DNA of 64,000 nucleotides from Echinometra lucunter (lineage: Eukaryota > Echinodermata > Echinoidea > Camarodonta > Echinometridae). The notes under the pieces are model-generated. The model was not told the DNA's origin. It was given only the letters and a program-made list of their open reading frames with translations, and ran no database searches. Position numbers and translations under genes: made by a program. Of this stretch, positions 12,313 through 24,490 are shown one piece after another; position 1 is the first letter of the stretch, and every line of letters begins with the position of its first letter. The stretch covers positions 22,995,303 through 23,059,302 of the forward strand of contig CM057154.1 of assembly GCA_029962745.1 (NCBI GenBank). The letters are read 5' to 3'.

Positions 12313-12770
12313 TGCCCCTTGTCTGCGCAGTGCCCAAGTCTGCGCATACGCGTAACTGCGCGATTCTAACATCACAAAAGACGCAACGAACACAATCATC
12401 TTTAAATCAATTTTAGCGATATGTATCACTGAAGAGATGACCAAAAATGGGCGAAAGGCGTCTATTTTATGTATATTTTACTCACATGCCTTGAAAATGC
12501 CACTTTCATGCAAAAAATCCCGAACTGCGTGTAAAGTGAATGAGTGCGCAGACAAGGGCACCTTCCCCTTTTTAGCGTCAAATTTACACCATCGCCTTTT
12601 CTTGTGAAAATCACATTGTTCTTGTTCGGATTTCGATGAGATTTTCGGCACAGTTACTCCCTAGGATATGAGGATTAAAATGAGGTCAGCCATTAGAGGA
12701 ATACAAAAAGGAAAGTTTGTCAATTTTAAGTGAAATATTAGGTGCGCAGACAAGAGTCCCCCCATCATAC
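12313..12770. mobile_element. MITE with CTTGTCTGCGCA termini
   Basis: GATGCCCCTTGTCTGCGCA at the left and TGCGCAGACAAGAGTCCCCC at the right are imperfect inverted ends. An internal GTGCGCAGACAAGGGC at about 12,543 is a further copy of the terminal word. Confidence 0.65.
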
Positions 12771-14321
12771 AACATGCAGGACTGGATCCAGAATTTTTCA
12801 AAAGGGGAGGGGCAGTCAGCTTTTTCAGGTGTCTGTTTTACCTGAAAAAGGGGTCCTTGGCATGTTCACATGTATTTTACCCTAAAATTTTGCTTTTTCT
12901 GCTCTTCAGAAGGGGGGGGGGGGAGGGACCACAGCCAATTCCGCCTCCCTTGGGTTCCAAAAAGGGGGGGGGGCACAGTCGATTTGACCATCCCATGGAT
13001 CCGCCCCTGTTTTATAAACATGGTGAAGAGATTTTAAAGAGAGAGAGAGAAAGAAAGAGAGAGAGAGATGGGGAGTTATTCCATGTCCACACTTTCACCA
13101 TCATTATTACCAATCACCAAAAGACATTAGAAAATCAACATATGCATTTGGCTGACTCTGTTTAGACATATATTTCTAATGCTTTTCGATACCTTTAAGT
13201 TCCAGAATATCCATAGTACAGTGCAGTGTGGACAATAATTGTCTGCACCATGTCCGTGGAAGGTGTAAGACTGGCAAAGAAAAGGGTACTTTACGTGACA
13301 CTACCCACCTCTCTCTTCTTACCTTTATCCACTTTAGATCAACATGTTATCTTTAGATCATGACCACTAGCTGAGATGAAAGTTTTCCTTTTTTTTTCCT
13401 TCTTCACAACACTTTCAGCTTGGATTGCTGTAGGGTGAATTACAGTATTTTTGTTAGTGTTCATTCCAAGATTACAGCAGAGCAAATTCACCTGGGCACC
13501 TGGAGGAATATTTCACCTTTGAACTTACAATGTAAGCTTTTTTTAAAGTCTAGGCCCACAGCTATGGTAAAATGTGAAGTTCTGAATTTTAGTAATTAGT
13601 ATTCCTGGATCTAGTTAAGCTCCAAAATTGTTTAAGCAGCACTTGTAGAAATTGTTGTGCTATTTTGTTGATGTATGTCCATTTTCACCCTGTGATAAGT
13701 ATTTCTGCTCAAGCATCCTTTGTTTGAATCCCACCCACTGGATTATCTAGTGTTATAACTATCAGGAAAATGTGACCAGGGATTGAATTTTAGCATAACA
13801 AATCTCTGCTATGACCTAGCCCTTAAAACTGAGAATTATAGAAACCATTTGAAGTCTTTAATCCTTCTTTTATTTCTAATTCTAGCTCGCCATGCTGAGT
13901 TTCTGTGAACTTGTCACATGCACTTTTTGGTGATCAAGACCCTCTCAACGTGGTATCATTCTGGTCTCAGTTTCTGGTATTCTTGAGATAGATATTCTTA
14001 TTCTCATGAGGTCAACAAGAGATCAAGAATTTTGACCCCCCCCCCCCATTCAGACCAGCAAATCTATTCAATGTTTTGTGCACTGTCACCATGTACAATA
14101 AATAATAACATTCTTTTCTCCCCCCCCCCCGAACTTCATAGGATGAAGCCTAGAGTGAAATATAGCAAAACAGGTTTGAGCATCATTTTGAATGAAAACT
14201 ATTCACAGAGCATCAGGGGGTATCTCCTGTGTGAACACTTTGTTATTGTTTGTGATTTGAGATGGAATGTATCTTTCTATGCTATTTCCTCTTGTCTGAA
14301 AGGGGTACGATTGTTGTCTGA
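12771..14321. other. No gene seen
   Basis: 12,775-13,015 is a GGGGG-rich old repeat related to 4,300-4,430. The remainder has only short poly-C runs (14,037; 14,122). Confidence 0.6.
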
Positions 14322-14516
14322 GCAGGGGGATTAATTCTGTTTGCCTGATCTTAGTTTGGCAAAGGTCATTCAAGGTGTGGAACCTTTTCAGCCAGGTGTA
14401 ATATCAATCCATGTTTGCATTTAACTTAATCTTCTGGAACTTAGTTTTCTAGAAGTAAGATGCCATGATATTCCTGTATTGCATTTGATTGCAGCCTTAA
14501 GAAGAGGAAGGGGATT
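14322..14516 (+). repeat. Decayed array unit left of the foldback
   Basis: Contains GGGGATTAATTCTGTTTGCC and CAAAGGTCATTCAAGGTGTGG, the unit that resumes at 20,455 after the foldback. Confidence 0.75.
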
Positions 14517-15550
14517 TAGTCCGGGAGCCAGCGGGGGTCAGCCTAGCTGAAAAGGTTACCAATTTTCATCTTCACAGCAATTTAGTATGTATGTCCCTTA
14601 GTACGGAAATGCAAGTCTGGCTGGTCATCGGTGGTGGGTGTGGCCAGGAGGGCCATGAAAAGGAGCCCCCAGAATTAGGCTAGCCTAGCTGAAAAAGTAA
14701 CCTCATGAAATCTGTGGGATGTTGTCGGGCATAGCCCAAGGCTCATTGAAACACCATTGCCAGACTTTTTTGGTGGTGGGGAGTAGCCGCCAGACGCAAA
14801 AAACTGGTGCGTCAAAATTAGGCTAGCCTAGCTGAAAAAGTAACCTCATGAAACGAACTGGAACTTATTCGTTACATTCAAAGATGTAATGCATGACCAT
14901 TGCCAGACGTTTTAAGTGGTGGGGCGTAGCTGCCAGACGCCCTCAAAGGCCTACTATTTCCAGCTAGGCTAGCCTAGCTGAAAAAGTAACCTCATGAAAC
15001 CAACTGGAACTTATTCTTTACATTCAAAGATGTAATGTATGACCATTGCCAGACGTTTTAAGTGGTGGGGCGTAGCCGCCAGACGCCCTCAAAGGCCTAC
15101 TATTTCCAGCTAGGCTAGCCTAGCTGAAAAAGTAACCTCATGAAACCAACTGGAACTTATTCCTTACATTCAAAGATGTAACGAATGACCATTGCCAGAC
15201 GTTTTAAGTGGTGGGGTGTAGCCGCCAGACGCCCTCAAAGACCCACTTTTTTCAGCTAGGCTAGCCTAGCTGAAAAAGTAACCTCATGAAACCAACTGGA
15301 ACTTATTCTTTACATTCAAAGATGTAATGCATGACCATTGCCAGACGTTTTAAGTGGTGGGGCGTAGCCGCCAGACGCCCTCAAAGGTCTACTATTTCCA
15401 GCTAGGCTAGCCTAGCTGAAAAAGTTACCTCATGAAACCAACTGGAATTTGTTCTTTAGATTCAAAGATGTAATGAATGACCATTGCCAGATGTTTTGAA
15501 TGGTGGCTCGAAGCTGCCAGACAGCCGAAAAGACACCCTCCCCCCACCTC
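14517..15550 (+). repeat. Foldback left arm, ~148-bp tandem subrepeats
   Basis: The word TAGCCTAGCTGAAAA recurs near 14,681, 14,824, 14,970, 15,115, 15,262 and 15,408 after a diverged first unit at 14,541. Each unit carries GCCAGACG...CGCCAGACGCCC and ACATTCAAAGATGTAATG. Confidence 0.9.
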
Positions 15551-16249
15551 CGCCACAATAATGGGCTATCAGCTGGAAGGTGAAGGTAAAGGTGAAACAA
15601 TCAGAAAATATTATGAGTATGTAATAGTGAATTAAGAAAATCGACTGTTAACAGACTTGTACTGGATGATGTTTAGAACGTGGGTGTATTTATCACCCCC
15701 TTACACATACACACACACGCAAACACCCCACACACACCCACACCCACCCCCCACACACACATTTAATCCTCACTGATGATTTGTATACGTGTTTCATGCT
15801 TTGAACATCAAAAAGGGCAAATGTTGAAACCTTAATCTTCAAATATAGGAGAACACAATGCTGTGATTTTGATAAAGGAAATGAGTTATCTTTATTTCCC
15901 GCCAGGGTAACATGCTGACAAACAAAAACAATAAAACAAAATATTTCCCCACATCTAACAGACACGGCTTTTTGTGAATTTTAATCCAGTTGTTGCAATA
16001 TGTGTTCACTTGTTACTTTGTGTCGATGCACTCGTGGCTAAACATTCAATAATTTCAGTTTGGATATGTTTGGAAAGACGTCTTTTGATGAAAATGTATT
16101 TTAGTCCCCTCTTGTATGGCTTTCATACTTTTGTTAAATCCGTGATGATTATGAACGGAGGGGAACTTGTAGAACTGTTTAAAACACTACTGTTTGAAGA
16201 TTATCAAAAGATGAACATAGTTTGCCAAAGCTTGACAAGTTTCTATTCT

Positions 16250-17400
16250 CTGTCACGCTCGTAATGAACAAAACTTACTGCAACAAGAAATTCATGCTGT
16301 CTTTAAACTCATGCTTTAAGTACTTGGTCTGCAAGGTTTAAAATGCCAGCTTTCAACAAAAATGCTCCAGCAGTAATTTTATTGAAGGATAATGCTATAC
16401 TTATTTAGCTCTTTAACAACATGTACAAAGTGAGGTTATAGGAATTCCTTTATAGTTGAGAAGACAAGATAAAATAAATATATATGCATACATACATGAA
16501 CTTCCGTAGCGTGCCTTACATGAACTCATATCATTTGCTTCTCTTAACTAAAAAAGGACAGAAAAAGACATCTGAAATTGTTCAAATAACTTTTTGAACT
16601 TTATAAAAAAAAATGATAAATTTAGTGTTTCCAAACACTTGACACGTGTCTAATAATTCATCACGCTCACAAGAAATATAACTCACATCAACAGGAAATT
16701 CACGTTGTGTTTAATTAAACTAATACTGTAAGTACTTGGTTCGGAAGGCTTTAGATGCTCACTTAACCCATTCATGACAGAGGTCCACATTTTGTGGTTC
16801 GACCTAATATCTTTTGATGCAAAGCCCTAAAAATCATATCAAATACATGAGCAGAAAGAGCAAAAAATTCTACACAAACTGTGCCCATTTTGGTTGCATC
16901 AATATTCGTTGTTTGATGCTGAAAATTTTTTGAAGGAAAATAAGCATTAAAATCCTTAAATTGGCAATGTGATAGAAAGTTTAAAATCACTGTTTTCCCC
17001 TGCAAATTGGCATCTTTTTGACTTCTCATCATAATTTCTGTCAATTTATATTCATTTCAGATACATGATGTTTTATAAGATAAATGTAGCAATAAAATAA
17101 AAATGCTGGTGTTGCCGATTTGAAGACTAAAAACTGATCAAATTAGGCTTTAAATAATTCCTGTCACAAATGGGTTAAGTGAGCTTAAATGAAAAATGAA
17201 GCCCAACATTTTTATGTATTATCTTGTAGTTGCAGAGCCGATGAGTCAGGGTAAAATAAAGAATTTTCCCACTAGATGCCTTACATGAACTCATCCTTTA
17301 CTTTTGTCAACTAAAGACGACATCTCAGTGTTCAAAATTGTTGTTTGAACATTTCAACACAGAATTTATTTTATCCGTGTTTGCGAACTTGACACATTTC
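16250..17400 (+). repeat. Direct duplication inside the foldback, interrupted by a MITE
   Basis: Units at about 16,250-16,655 and 16,656-17,400 share CACGCTC, CTGTAAGTACTTGGT, TGCCTTACATGAACTCAT and AACTTGACAC. The second unit is longer because of the MITE at 16,763-17,178. Confidence 0.7.
16763..17178 (+). mobile_element. MITE, TTAACCCAT family, copy 1
   Basis: Inverted ends TTAACCCATTCATGACAG and CTGTCACAAATGGGTTAA. Subterminal hairpin CCACATTTTGTGG at 16785-16797. About 415 bp, close in sequence to copy 2. Confidence 0.85.
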
Positions 17401-18234
17401 CCCTTTCAAAAGCATTACGTAAAAAAGATTACGTAAAAAAAAGAATATATATAAAAAAAGAGAAATGTGTCGATGTATACTTTCTGATGAAACCATCCGG
17501 AAAAAAAAAACTCCAGTAACGTATCTTATTTTGACTGGTCCCTCTTAATCAAGCTCGCCATCTATGCCACACAATTGCTGTGATATATTAAAATGTTTAC
17601 CGTTCACAATGACATTTCCATATTTTTCAGATCCCTTAATCTTTTTAACTTTATCTTGTCGATACCAGAGCATGGATAAGAAATTTGTATATCGATCATG
17701 AGTGCAGCAAGTTCTACGCTTCATGTTTTGTGCACGAGTTTCATCTCACCTGAAAATTTCCTGATCCATTGCAATATAATTGGGTTATTAAATCTTTCAC
17801 AGTTTTCCGAAGTGAAGTCAGTCAAACCTATAGATTGCTAAAATTGATCACACGTATTTAGATTATCCTTAAAATCATTACATTACTTTCATACCATCAT
17901 TTGACAATGAGCTAGACCTGTAGCCCTCTGCATTTCAATTGTACGCAATAATAACAAGATCAACGAGATACTTTTTCCTGAACCAATAGTGACTCACTCG
18001 GCACATTGCTTTATATGCCTGAGATAAAAGCACGCTGTCTTTGACTTTCACACCCCCAAATGAATACGTCAAAAAGTAAATAAAAAACATCATCAACCCA
18101 TGACACACCTGGATCATGCTTATCTTTTCTCGTCCGGCACGACTTTAACCATGACCTGTGACATAAAAGTTTAACTTCAACTGTTCAACGTCATCACATA
18201 ATCGGTAAAGAACATGTAATCTGCAGATATTTCT

Positions 18235-18573
18235 TTAATATGAGTAATCTTCGTCTTCTTGCTCGGAATCAGAATCCTCACTCCACAGTTCATCATCTGA
18301 GATGATAGGTGTTTCGTTGATACTTTCTTGTTCGGGCTCATCATCACTTGTTTCAGTTTCAAGGTCCTCATCGTCGTCTCTGCCATTTCCGAACAAGTTG
18401 CCCGCTATCGCGGTGCCTTCATACCAGACTGGAACTAGTATGTCGTCTCACTCTCCAGCCATAATTGGTCGGAGAAAGGTTATCTCCTGGGATGGCTGTC
18501 GAGGCACGACTCCATTATATATGTTGCGACGTATTGGGTACGAAGGAACTTTATTTGAATGGTGCGCTGACAT
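18235..18573 (-). pseudogene. Acidic-protein reading frame inside the foldback, one internal stop
   Basis: A 112-codon frame from ATG 18573 to TAA 18235 is interrupted once, by TGA at 18450-18448. The first 41 codons read MSAHHSNKVPSYPIRRNIYN... and end PIMAGE. After the stop come DDILVPVWYEGTAIAGN and a very acidic end, DDELWSEDSDSEQEDED. Continuity on both sides of one stop argues for a decayed real gene, or two exons, of the element. No family recognised. The opposite strand is also open but Ser-rich, as expected for the complement of Asp/Glu codons. Confidence 0.35.
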
Positions 18574-19440
18574 GGGGCATTAGCGAGTAGTCAACGCGCT
18601 TGATGTTTCCAAGTGAACTTTCCTAGTTCATCAAATGATTAAGAAGCAGAAATAATGGCTCTATAAATGATAAGTGTAATTGGTTAATTATACTCCATAA
18701 TGTACTTGCAATTATTCATTCTCTCTTGCTATCTTAATCTCAAAAGGAATGAGAATCTTAAATCAAATTATTCCCCAAACACAATTTTTGTGGATGGGTG
18801 TGTGTGTATGTTTATGCGTGCGTGCATTTTTCTGGAGATAATATTTTACTACATTTTATTAAATATCCAGATTCAAGAAAATGGCAAAAATTATGGCGCA
18901 TAAAATATTAATATAAAACTTAAATAAATAATAGTTCCTATACACTGGCCCTTGCTGTATGAATTAAAATGAAAAGAGATCATTTAAAATGAATTAGAAA
19001 TTAAGACACCGCGTTTAGCGATTCTCGAGAAACCAGTCAACATTTCTCTCTTGCCTTTCCGTTCTTGCAATTGCAAACAAGCACGTGGACAGCAAACTTC
19101 GGGTTAACCAGGATCTAACGCTACACGGACGCTCCAAAATTTCGGCTGTTGTTTGTTGCCGCTTAAGTCCGTTTTATTTAAACTGATTATTGTACTAATT
19201 ATTTTCACCCAACAGGCCAAAATACAATTTTTGTTATTTAAATTAACCCCCTTAATTTCCATCTCGGTGTTTTAACACAGTTTGTTCTTCTTGAACTTAT
19301 TATTTAAATACACACTTTATAAAAAAAACAACTACAATAATATGGTTGTATGTGTGTGTTGGGATTGGTAGGGGCGTCAAGAAGCCATGCCTCACTATTT
19401 AAATCATTAGGGAGTGATGGTAGTGGTGTGTTTGTGTGTG

Positions 19441-20454
19441 TGAGTGGGGTGGGGTGTCCCTCAGACTGTCTGGCGGCTTCGCCCCCACCACTCAAAATGT
19501 CTGGCAATGCTCATTCATTACATCTTTGAATATAAAGAACATGTTCCAGTTGGTTTCTTGAGGGTACTTTCCCAGAAAGTGGGCCTTTAAGGGCGTCTGG
19601 CGGCTACGCCCCACCACTCAGAACGTCTGGCAATGCTCATTCATTACATCTTTGAATGTAAAGAACAAGTTCCAGTTGGTTTTATTAGGTAACTTTTTCA
19701 GCTAGGATAGCCTAGCTGAAAAAAGTGGGTCTTTGAGGGCGTCTGGCGGCTACACCCCACCACTTAAAACGTCTGGCAATGGTCATTCGTTACATCTTTG
19801 AATGTAAGGAATAAGTTCCAGTTGGTTTCATGAGGTTACTTTTTAAGCTAGGCTAGCCTAGCTGGAAATAGTAGGCCTTTGAGGGCGTCTGGCGGCTACG
19901 CCCCACCACTTAAAACGTCTGGCAATGGTCATGCATTACATCTTTGAATGTAAAGAATAAGTTCCAGTTGGTTTCATGAGGTTACTTTTTCAGCTAGGCT
20001 AGCCTAGCTGGAAATAGTAGGCCTTTGAGGGCGTCTGGCGGCTACGCCCCACCACTTAAAACGTCTGGCAATGGTCATACATTACATCTCTGAATGTAAA
20101 GAACAAGTTCCAGTTGGTTTCATGAGGTTACTTTTTCAGCTAGGCTAGCCTAATTCTGACACACCAGTTTTTTGCGTCTGGCGGCTACTCCCCACCACCA
20201 AAAAAGTCTGGCAATGGTGTTTCAATGAGCCCTGGGCTATGCCCGACAATATCCAACAGATTTCATGAGGTTACTTTTTCAGCTAAGCTAGCCTAATTCT
20301 GGGGGTTCCTTTTCATGGTCCTCCTGGCCACACCCACCACCGATGACCAGCCAGACTTGCATTTCCATACTAAGGGGCATACATACTAAATTTCTATGAA
20401 GATGAAAATTGGTAACCTTTTCAGCTAGGCTGACCCCCGCTGGCTCCCGGACTA
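19441..20454 (-). repeat. Foldback right arm, inverted copy of left arm
   Basis: Reverse complement of the left arm with the same unit order, including the diverged outermost units containing GGTCATCGGTGGTGGGTGTG-like sequence. The inner boundary is gradual, with purine/pyrimidine-rich sequence. Confidence 0.9.
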
Positions 20455-21640
20455 ATTATCCTGTTTACCTGGTCTGGGTTTAGCAAAGGTCACTCAAGGT
20501 GTGGATCTTTTCAGGTGTAATATCTTTGCATTAGAGATCCTTAACATTTGGGTACTTAGTTTCCTGGAAGATAGAGTCCAAGAATAGGCAAAATAATTCT
20601 TGCATAGTTTTGAAAAATTGAATTACAGTGAAAGAAAAATAATGATTACAACTTAACTTTAGCAAGGAGATTAATCCTGTTACCTGATCTTTGTTTAGCA
20701 AAGGTCACTCAAGGTGTGAACTAGGTGTAATATCAATCTGTGTTTGCAGTAGGAAATTCTTAGCCTTCTTGAACTTAGTTTTGTGGAAGTTGGAGTCCAG
20801 GAAATTCTTGCATTGGCCATTGAGGGCTTGTAGAGTCTTAGCAAGGGGATTAATCTTGTTTGCAGTGGCCTCAGTTTAGGAAAGGTCACTCAAGGTGTAG
20901 GACCTTTTCCACCAGGTGTGATGTCACTCCAGGTTTGCATTACAGGTTTCTCTTGAATCTAACATTTCCAGAAGTTCAGATTTTAGGAATTTTGAGATTT
21001 CACGAAATTTCTACATTGTTCGTATGGATTCAGAATTTCTTGGAAGCTAGGGACCGTAAAATGTAGTAAGACCATTTTAAAAAGGTGTGAAACTTGTCCT
21101 TATTTGCATTGGAAATTTTTAATCTTTTAGAACTTGCTTTTTCTGGAAGTTAGACAATGAGCAATTAAGTAGTTGAGGGGGCATGTCTTGTAAAGAGTTG
21201 TGATTGATTCAAACTAATCGCAACTTGAAATCAGTCATAACTCCATGCTGGACCACTCATAGTAGACTTTGATTACATTACAGTCTTACTGAAGGGGATT
21301 AGTCATGTTTACCTGGACTCACTTCAGCAAAGATCACTCAAGGTGTTGGACCTTTTCATCTGGGTATAATGTTTGTGTTACAGCTTCTTGATCTTCAGGA
21401 ACTTAGTTTTCTGAAATTCAGACTCCAAGAGATTTGTATATTGTGGATGAGAATTGCTAGGAAAAATATAAAGTGTGAAAAATGGGTGGAACCTTTTTCA
21501 ACAAGGTGAAAATCTATCAGTGTTTGTTTACTCTAAAGGAATCCTGATCATTTCTAGTCGGTCTCTGGAAGGAAGAAGTTTCTGCATTATTCACACTGAT
21601 CAGAATTTCTAGGAAATAGAGAGCTACACAAAAATCTTGA
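20455..21640 (+). repeat. Decayed array right of the foldback
   Basis: Units near 20,455, 20,670, 20,850 and 21,297 share ATTAATCCTGTTTACCTG, AGCAAAGGTCACTCAAGGTG, GGTGTAATATCAATC and CTTGAACTTAGTTTTCTGGAAGT. Confidence 0.75.
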
Positions 21641-23622
21641 AAAAACTAATACTGTATCTTGAGTGTATTGCACATGTTTTTTTACTAAGGCTGGAAATTG
21701 ATTTTTGATTTGTAGATGTGCAGTAGTCGTGCAGTGGTTATAAAACTTTCCTAGGCAGTATGTTGCACCTAGCTATAGTTTTATAAAACACACTTTAAAT
21801 ATTTGTGGGAACTGTCAAGTATATAGCACATCATATTTTCTAGAACTTCATTACTCTGTAATGTAATCTTTACCTTGTGAGTATGCTTTGTGAAACGTTA
21901 TTAGCAAGTTGCAATAAGCAGCTACTCTATAAACGTAATTTCAGGACAGAGTTTTGGAGATATAAGGTATCCTGCCAATTGCCGGTCAGCTATTTGTAGG
22001 CTGATATGTCCTTTGTAGAATTATTTCATCCTGTGTAGAAATAAGGCAGAAGTAAAGAAGACCCCTCCATGCAAATTTTGGTGACCTTCTGTTAATTCTG
22101 CCTATAGACCTACATAAACCCCCAAGATGTTGCAATCACTCAATTAATATTTAGATGGTCTCCATGTTTTTGTTTTTGTTTTTGTTCTTATTTGTTCTTA
22201 CAATCTCTTTCAAATTACCCAATCCATAGATTAGATACTGTGGTGAATTGGTGGGAACAGTAACTGTTTCACCCTGTACCTTCCCTCCCCCCCCCCACCT
22301 CCCACCTCCCACCTCTGCAGCTTTACAATTTTTTTATTTTTTTTTTTTTTTTGGGGGGGGGCATATCTTTTCAATTTCTAGAAGGTTGTGACATGAATAT
22401 TTGTCTACATAGATGAAAGCCTCTGTGAGATATTTCACACACTTGGGACTAAAATTAATTGTCATAATTGTACACGAAAACATGGTACAAAGCAAAAAGG
22501 TGTAATAGGTAATATTGCAGGCTAACTAATCGTGTAAATAGCTACACACTTTATACAGTTCCTCATTCCTGAGTTAATTTAGCCATGAAATTGCCACAAG
22601 ACAGCTTAAAGTCACATGCTCATGTGGGCAAAAAAAAATATTTCTTGACTGATAATAGGACCAGTATTGTATAAAATTTATACTTTTCATCACGGTATGT
22701 ATGATCAGTAGGTGTAAGTTGTCAAATACAGTAAACCATGCAATGAACAGTTTGTTTTCTATTGATGGAAAAATATTTTGTATTATTCTGGCTGAATAGA
22801 ATTCTCCCAAGGTAAAAAACCATAAAAGGCATGATACCAGAAAGTTTTCGACTTTAAACCTTGGCTAATTGTTTATTATGGCTGCATTTATGGCATTTTT
22901 GTGAAATGCAAATATTTCATATTGTGATTCCGTCTATTTCAGTAGTTCACAATGCTCATAAAAGTCATATGATCCTCGAAGAATAATATTTTGTCAAACT
23001 TTCTGTTTTTACCATGGCTAATAATCCGTCATTTGGCATAAACTTTAAAGTGGTGTTTTCCTTCAGAGAGGATTCTGTTTGGTAGGTAAAATACAAGTAT
23101 GTGGGGACTGTTTTTGAAGCAGAAAGAGATCCAACAGAATAGTGCTTTGTTCCTAAAGTTAGAATGTGATTTGCATGTATACATACAACAGAAGCACCTT
23201 TTCATCTTCTACCAACTTCTCAAGATCATTGAACCCTGGGACCCTCTAGTATTTGGCCAAATATGGAGCCAGATCCATCCATGATCCCACATGCATTTAT
23301 TGGTGTACCAGTGCTCCCTTGAATGGCTGTGTCCATAAAGCTTTTTATTAAAGCCCAGATTGGCAGGTTTGGAACATGCTCAAAATCACTGAGTATAACC
23401 CATGGTTGCATTTGAAATCAAGAATCTTACACAGAAAGACATGATCCTGCGCCCCCTCATTTTTAGAAGATTGTGAATACATCCTATGCTTGAAGCAGTA
23501 TCTTGAAATTGCGAATTAACCATTTGGAGTGGTTTTTGTGTTCCCATGAAAGCTGGGTTCTAAAACTTCTCTGAACACAGACTAACATGAGTAACAGTAT
23601 GTTTTGTGTCATAATGCTGTAC
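21641..23622. other. No gene seen; no 5' sulfatase exons
   Basis: Read for the missing sulfatase exons (Cx[17 protein letters not shown]); none seen. Poly-C and poly-T/G runs at 22,278-22,360. Confidence 0.55.
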
Positions 23623-23773
23623 AGGGCTCCGTTTCATAAAACTTGTTATGAATAACAAGTTGCAATAACTGTTGTAAGCTACTGAAATCCTTGCATTTGA
23701 TTGGCCGAGAGCAAATTTGTCATAGAAATGTGGCAGTTGTTACTGATAACAAGTTTTATGAAACAGGGCCCAG
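23623..23773. mobile_element. Short palindromic MITE, GGGCCCTGTTTCATAAAACT family
   Basis: Arms GGGCTCCGTTTCATAAAACTTGTTA and their complement. The core CTACTGAAATCCTTGCATTTGATTGG is shared with 46,134 and 60,326. Confidence 0.85.
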
Positions 23774-24241
23774 GTCATTGTCATCCAGCCAGGAAAAGCT
23801 GAATGAGACATTATGACCTTTCAGTGCAATACAGACGGAATGGACATTGATCTTGTTGTTTTGACCTACTTAATTTACTTGAATTACATCCTGTCGTACT
23901 ACTTGACAGTAATTCAAAGCTATTCTTATTTTATCCTGGTATTGTGGACAGTTTTCCTCTGTTTCTTAGTTTTTGATTATTTAGTTTTTTGTCAGATTTC
24001 ATCTTGGAACAGCTTTTGTCCCCTCTTTTATTAAATTTTTCTCCTTTTTTCATGAGAAACTCAAACTTCTCCAGTTTGCTACTGAAGCACAGATTTACAT
24101 TCCAATAGAGGTTTTGTTGTTATACCTTTTGGGGTGCAATTCTAGTACCCTTATTTCATAGCATGTAGTTAGCATAGTTTTATTTATAATCTCTAGTCTT
24201 TGTCCAAGCCCTCCTTTTTGGCATATCAGCGAGAGGTTCAT

Positions 24242-24490
24242 TTAATGAACAAGTGATATGGATGTTGATCATTACAAAATTTTATGAAAATCATGAGTCA
24301 TGCAGCATACACTGTCCAACATGATTTGGCCAACCTCTTAGAAAATGTTTTGCCAACATCTAATATGCATCAACTGTGGTGATATGGATGTTGATCATTA
24401 CAGAATTTTATGAAAATCATGAGTCATGCAGCATACACTGTCCAACATGATTTGGCCAACCTCTTAGAAAATGTTTTGCCAACATCTAAT
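24242..24490 (+). repeat. Tandem pair, about 125-bp unit
   Basis: Two head-to-tail units beginning gatatggatgttgatcatta and ending aatatgcatca. The same pair is present in copy B at 32,140-32,380, so it predates the divergence of the two copies. Confidence 0.85.

Larger units (their letters stand above)
14517..20454. mobile_element. 5.9-kb foldback element with composite inverted arms
   Basis: The ends TAGTCCGGGAGCCAGC and GCTGGCTCCCGGACTA are perfect inverted repeats. A 3-bp ATT flanks both sides (14514-14516, 20455-20457) as a possible target duplication. The left arm (14517-15550) and right arm (19441-20454) are about 1 kb each and made of about six ~148-bp subrepeats, each opening with CTAGGCTAGCCTAGCTGAAA. 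The interior (15,551-19,440) holds a broken acidic frame, an internal direct duplication and a MITE. No transposase was recognised. The architecture recalls sea urchin TU and Drosophila FB foldback elements. Confidence 0.85.

Noticed and set aside
14517..15550. CRISPR-like regular repeats
   Set aside because: Units are ~148 bp, contiguous without unique spacers, and inverted at the far end: transposon arms in a eukaryotic genome.
16772..17044. 90-codon minus-strand frame repeated at 48,992-49,261
   Set aside because: The similarity is due to both lying in copies of the same MITE; it has no protein features.
18302..18583. Ser-rich plus-strand frame in the foldback
   Set aside because: Complement of the acidic minus-strand frame; serine runs arise from antisense Asp/Glu codons.
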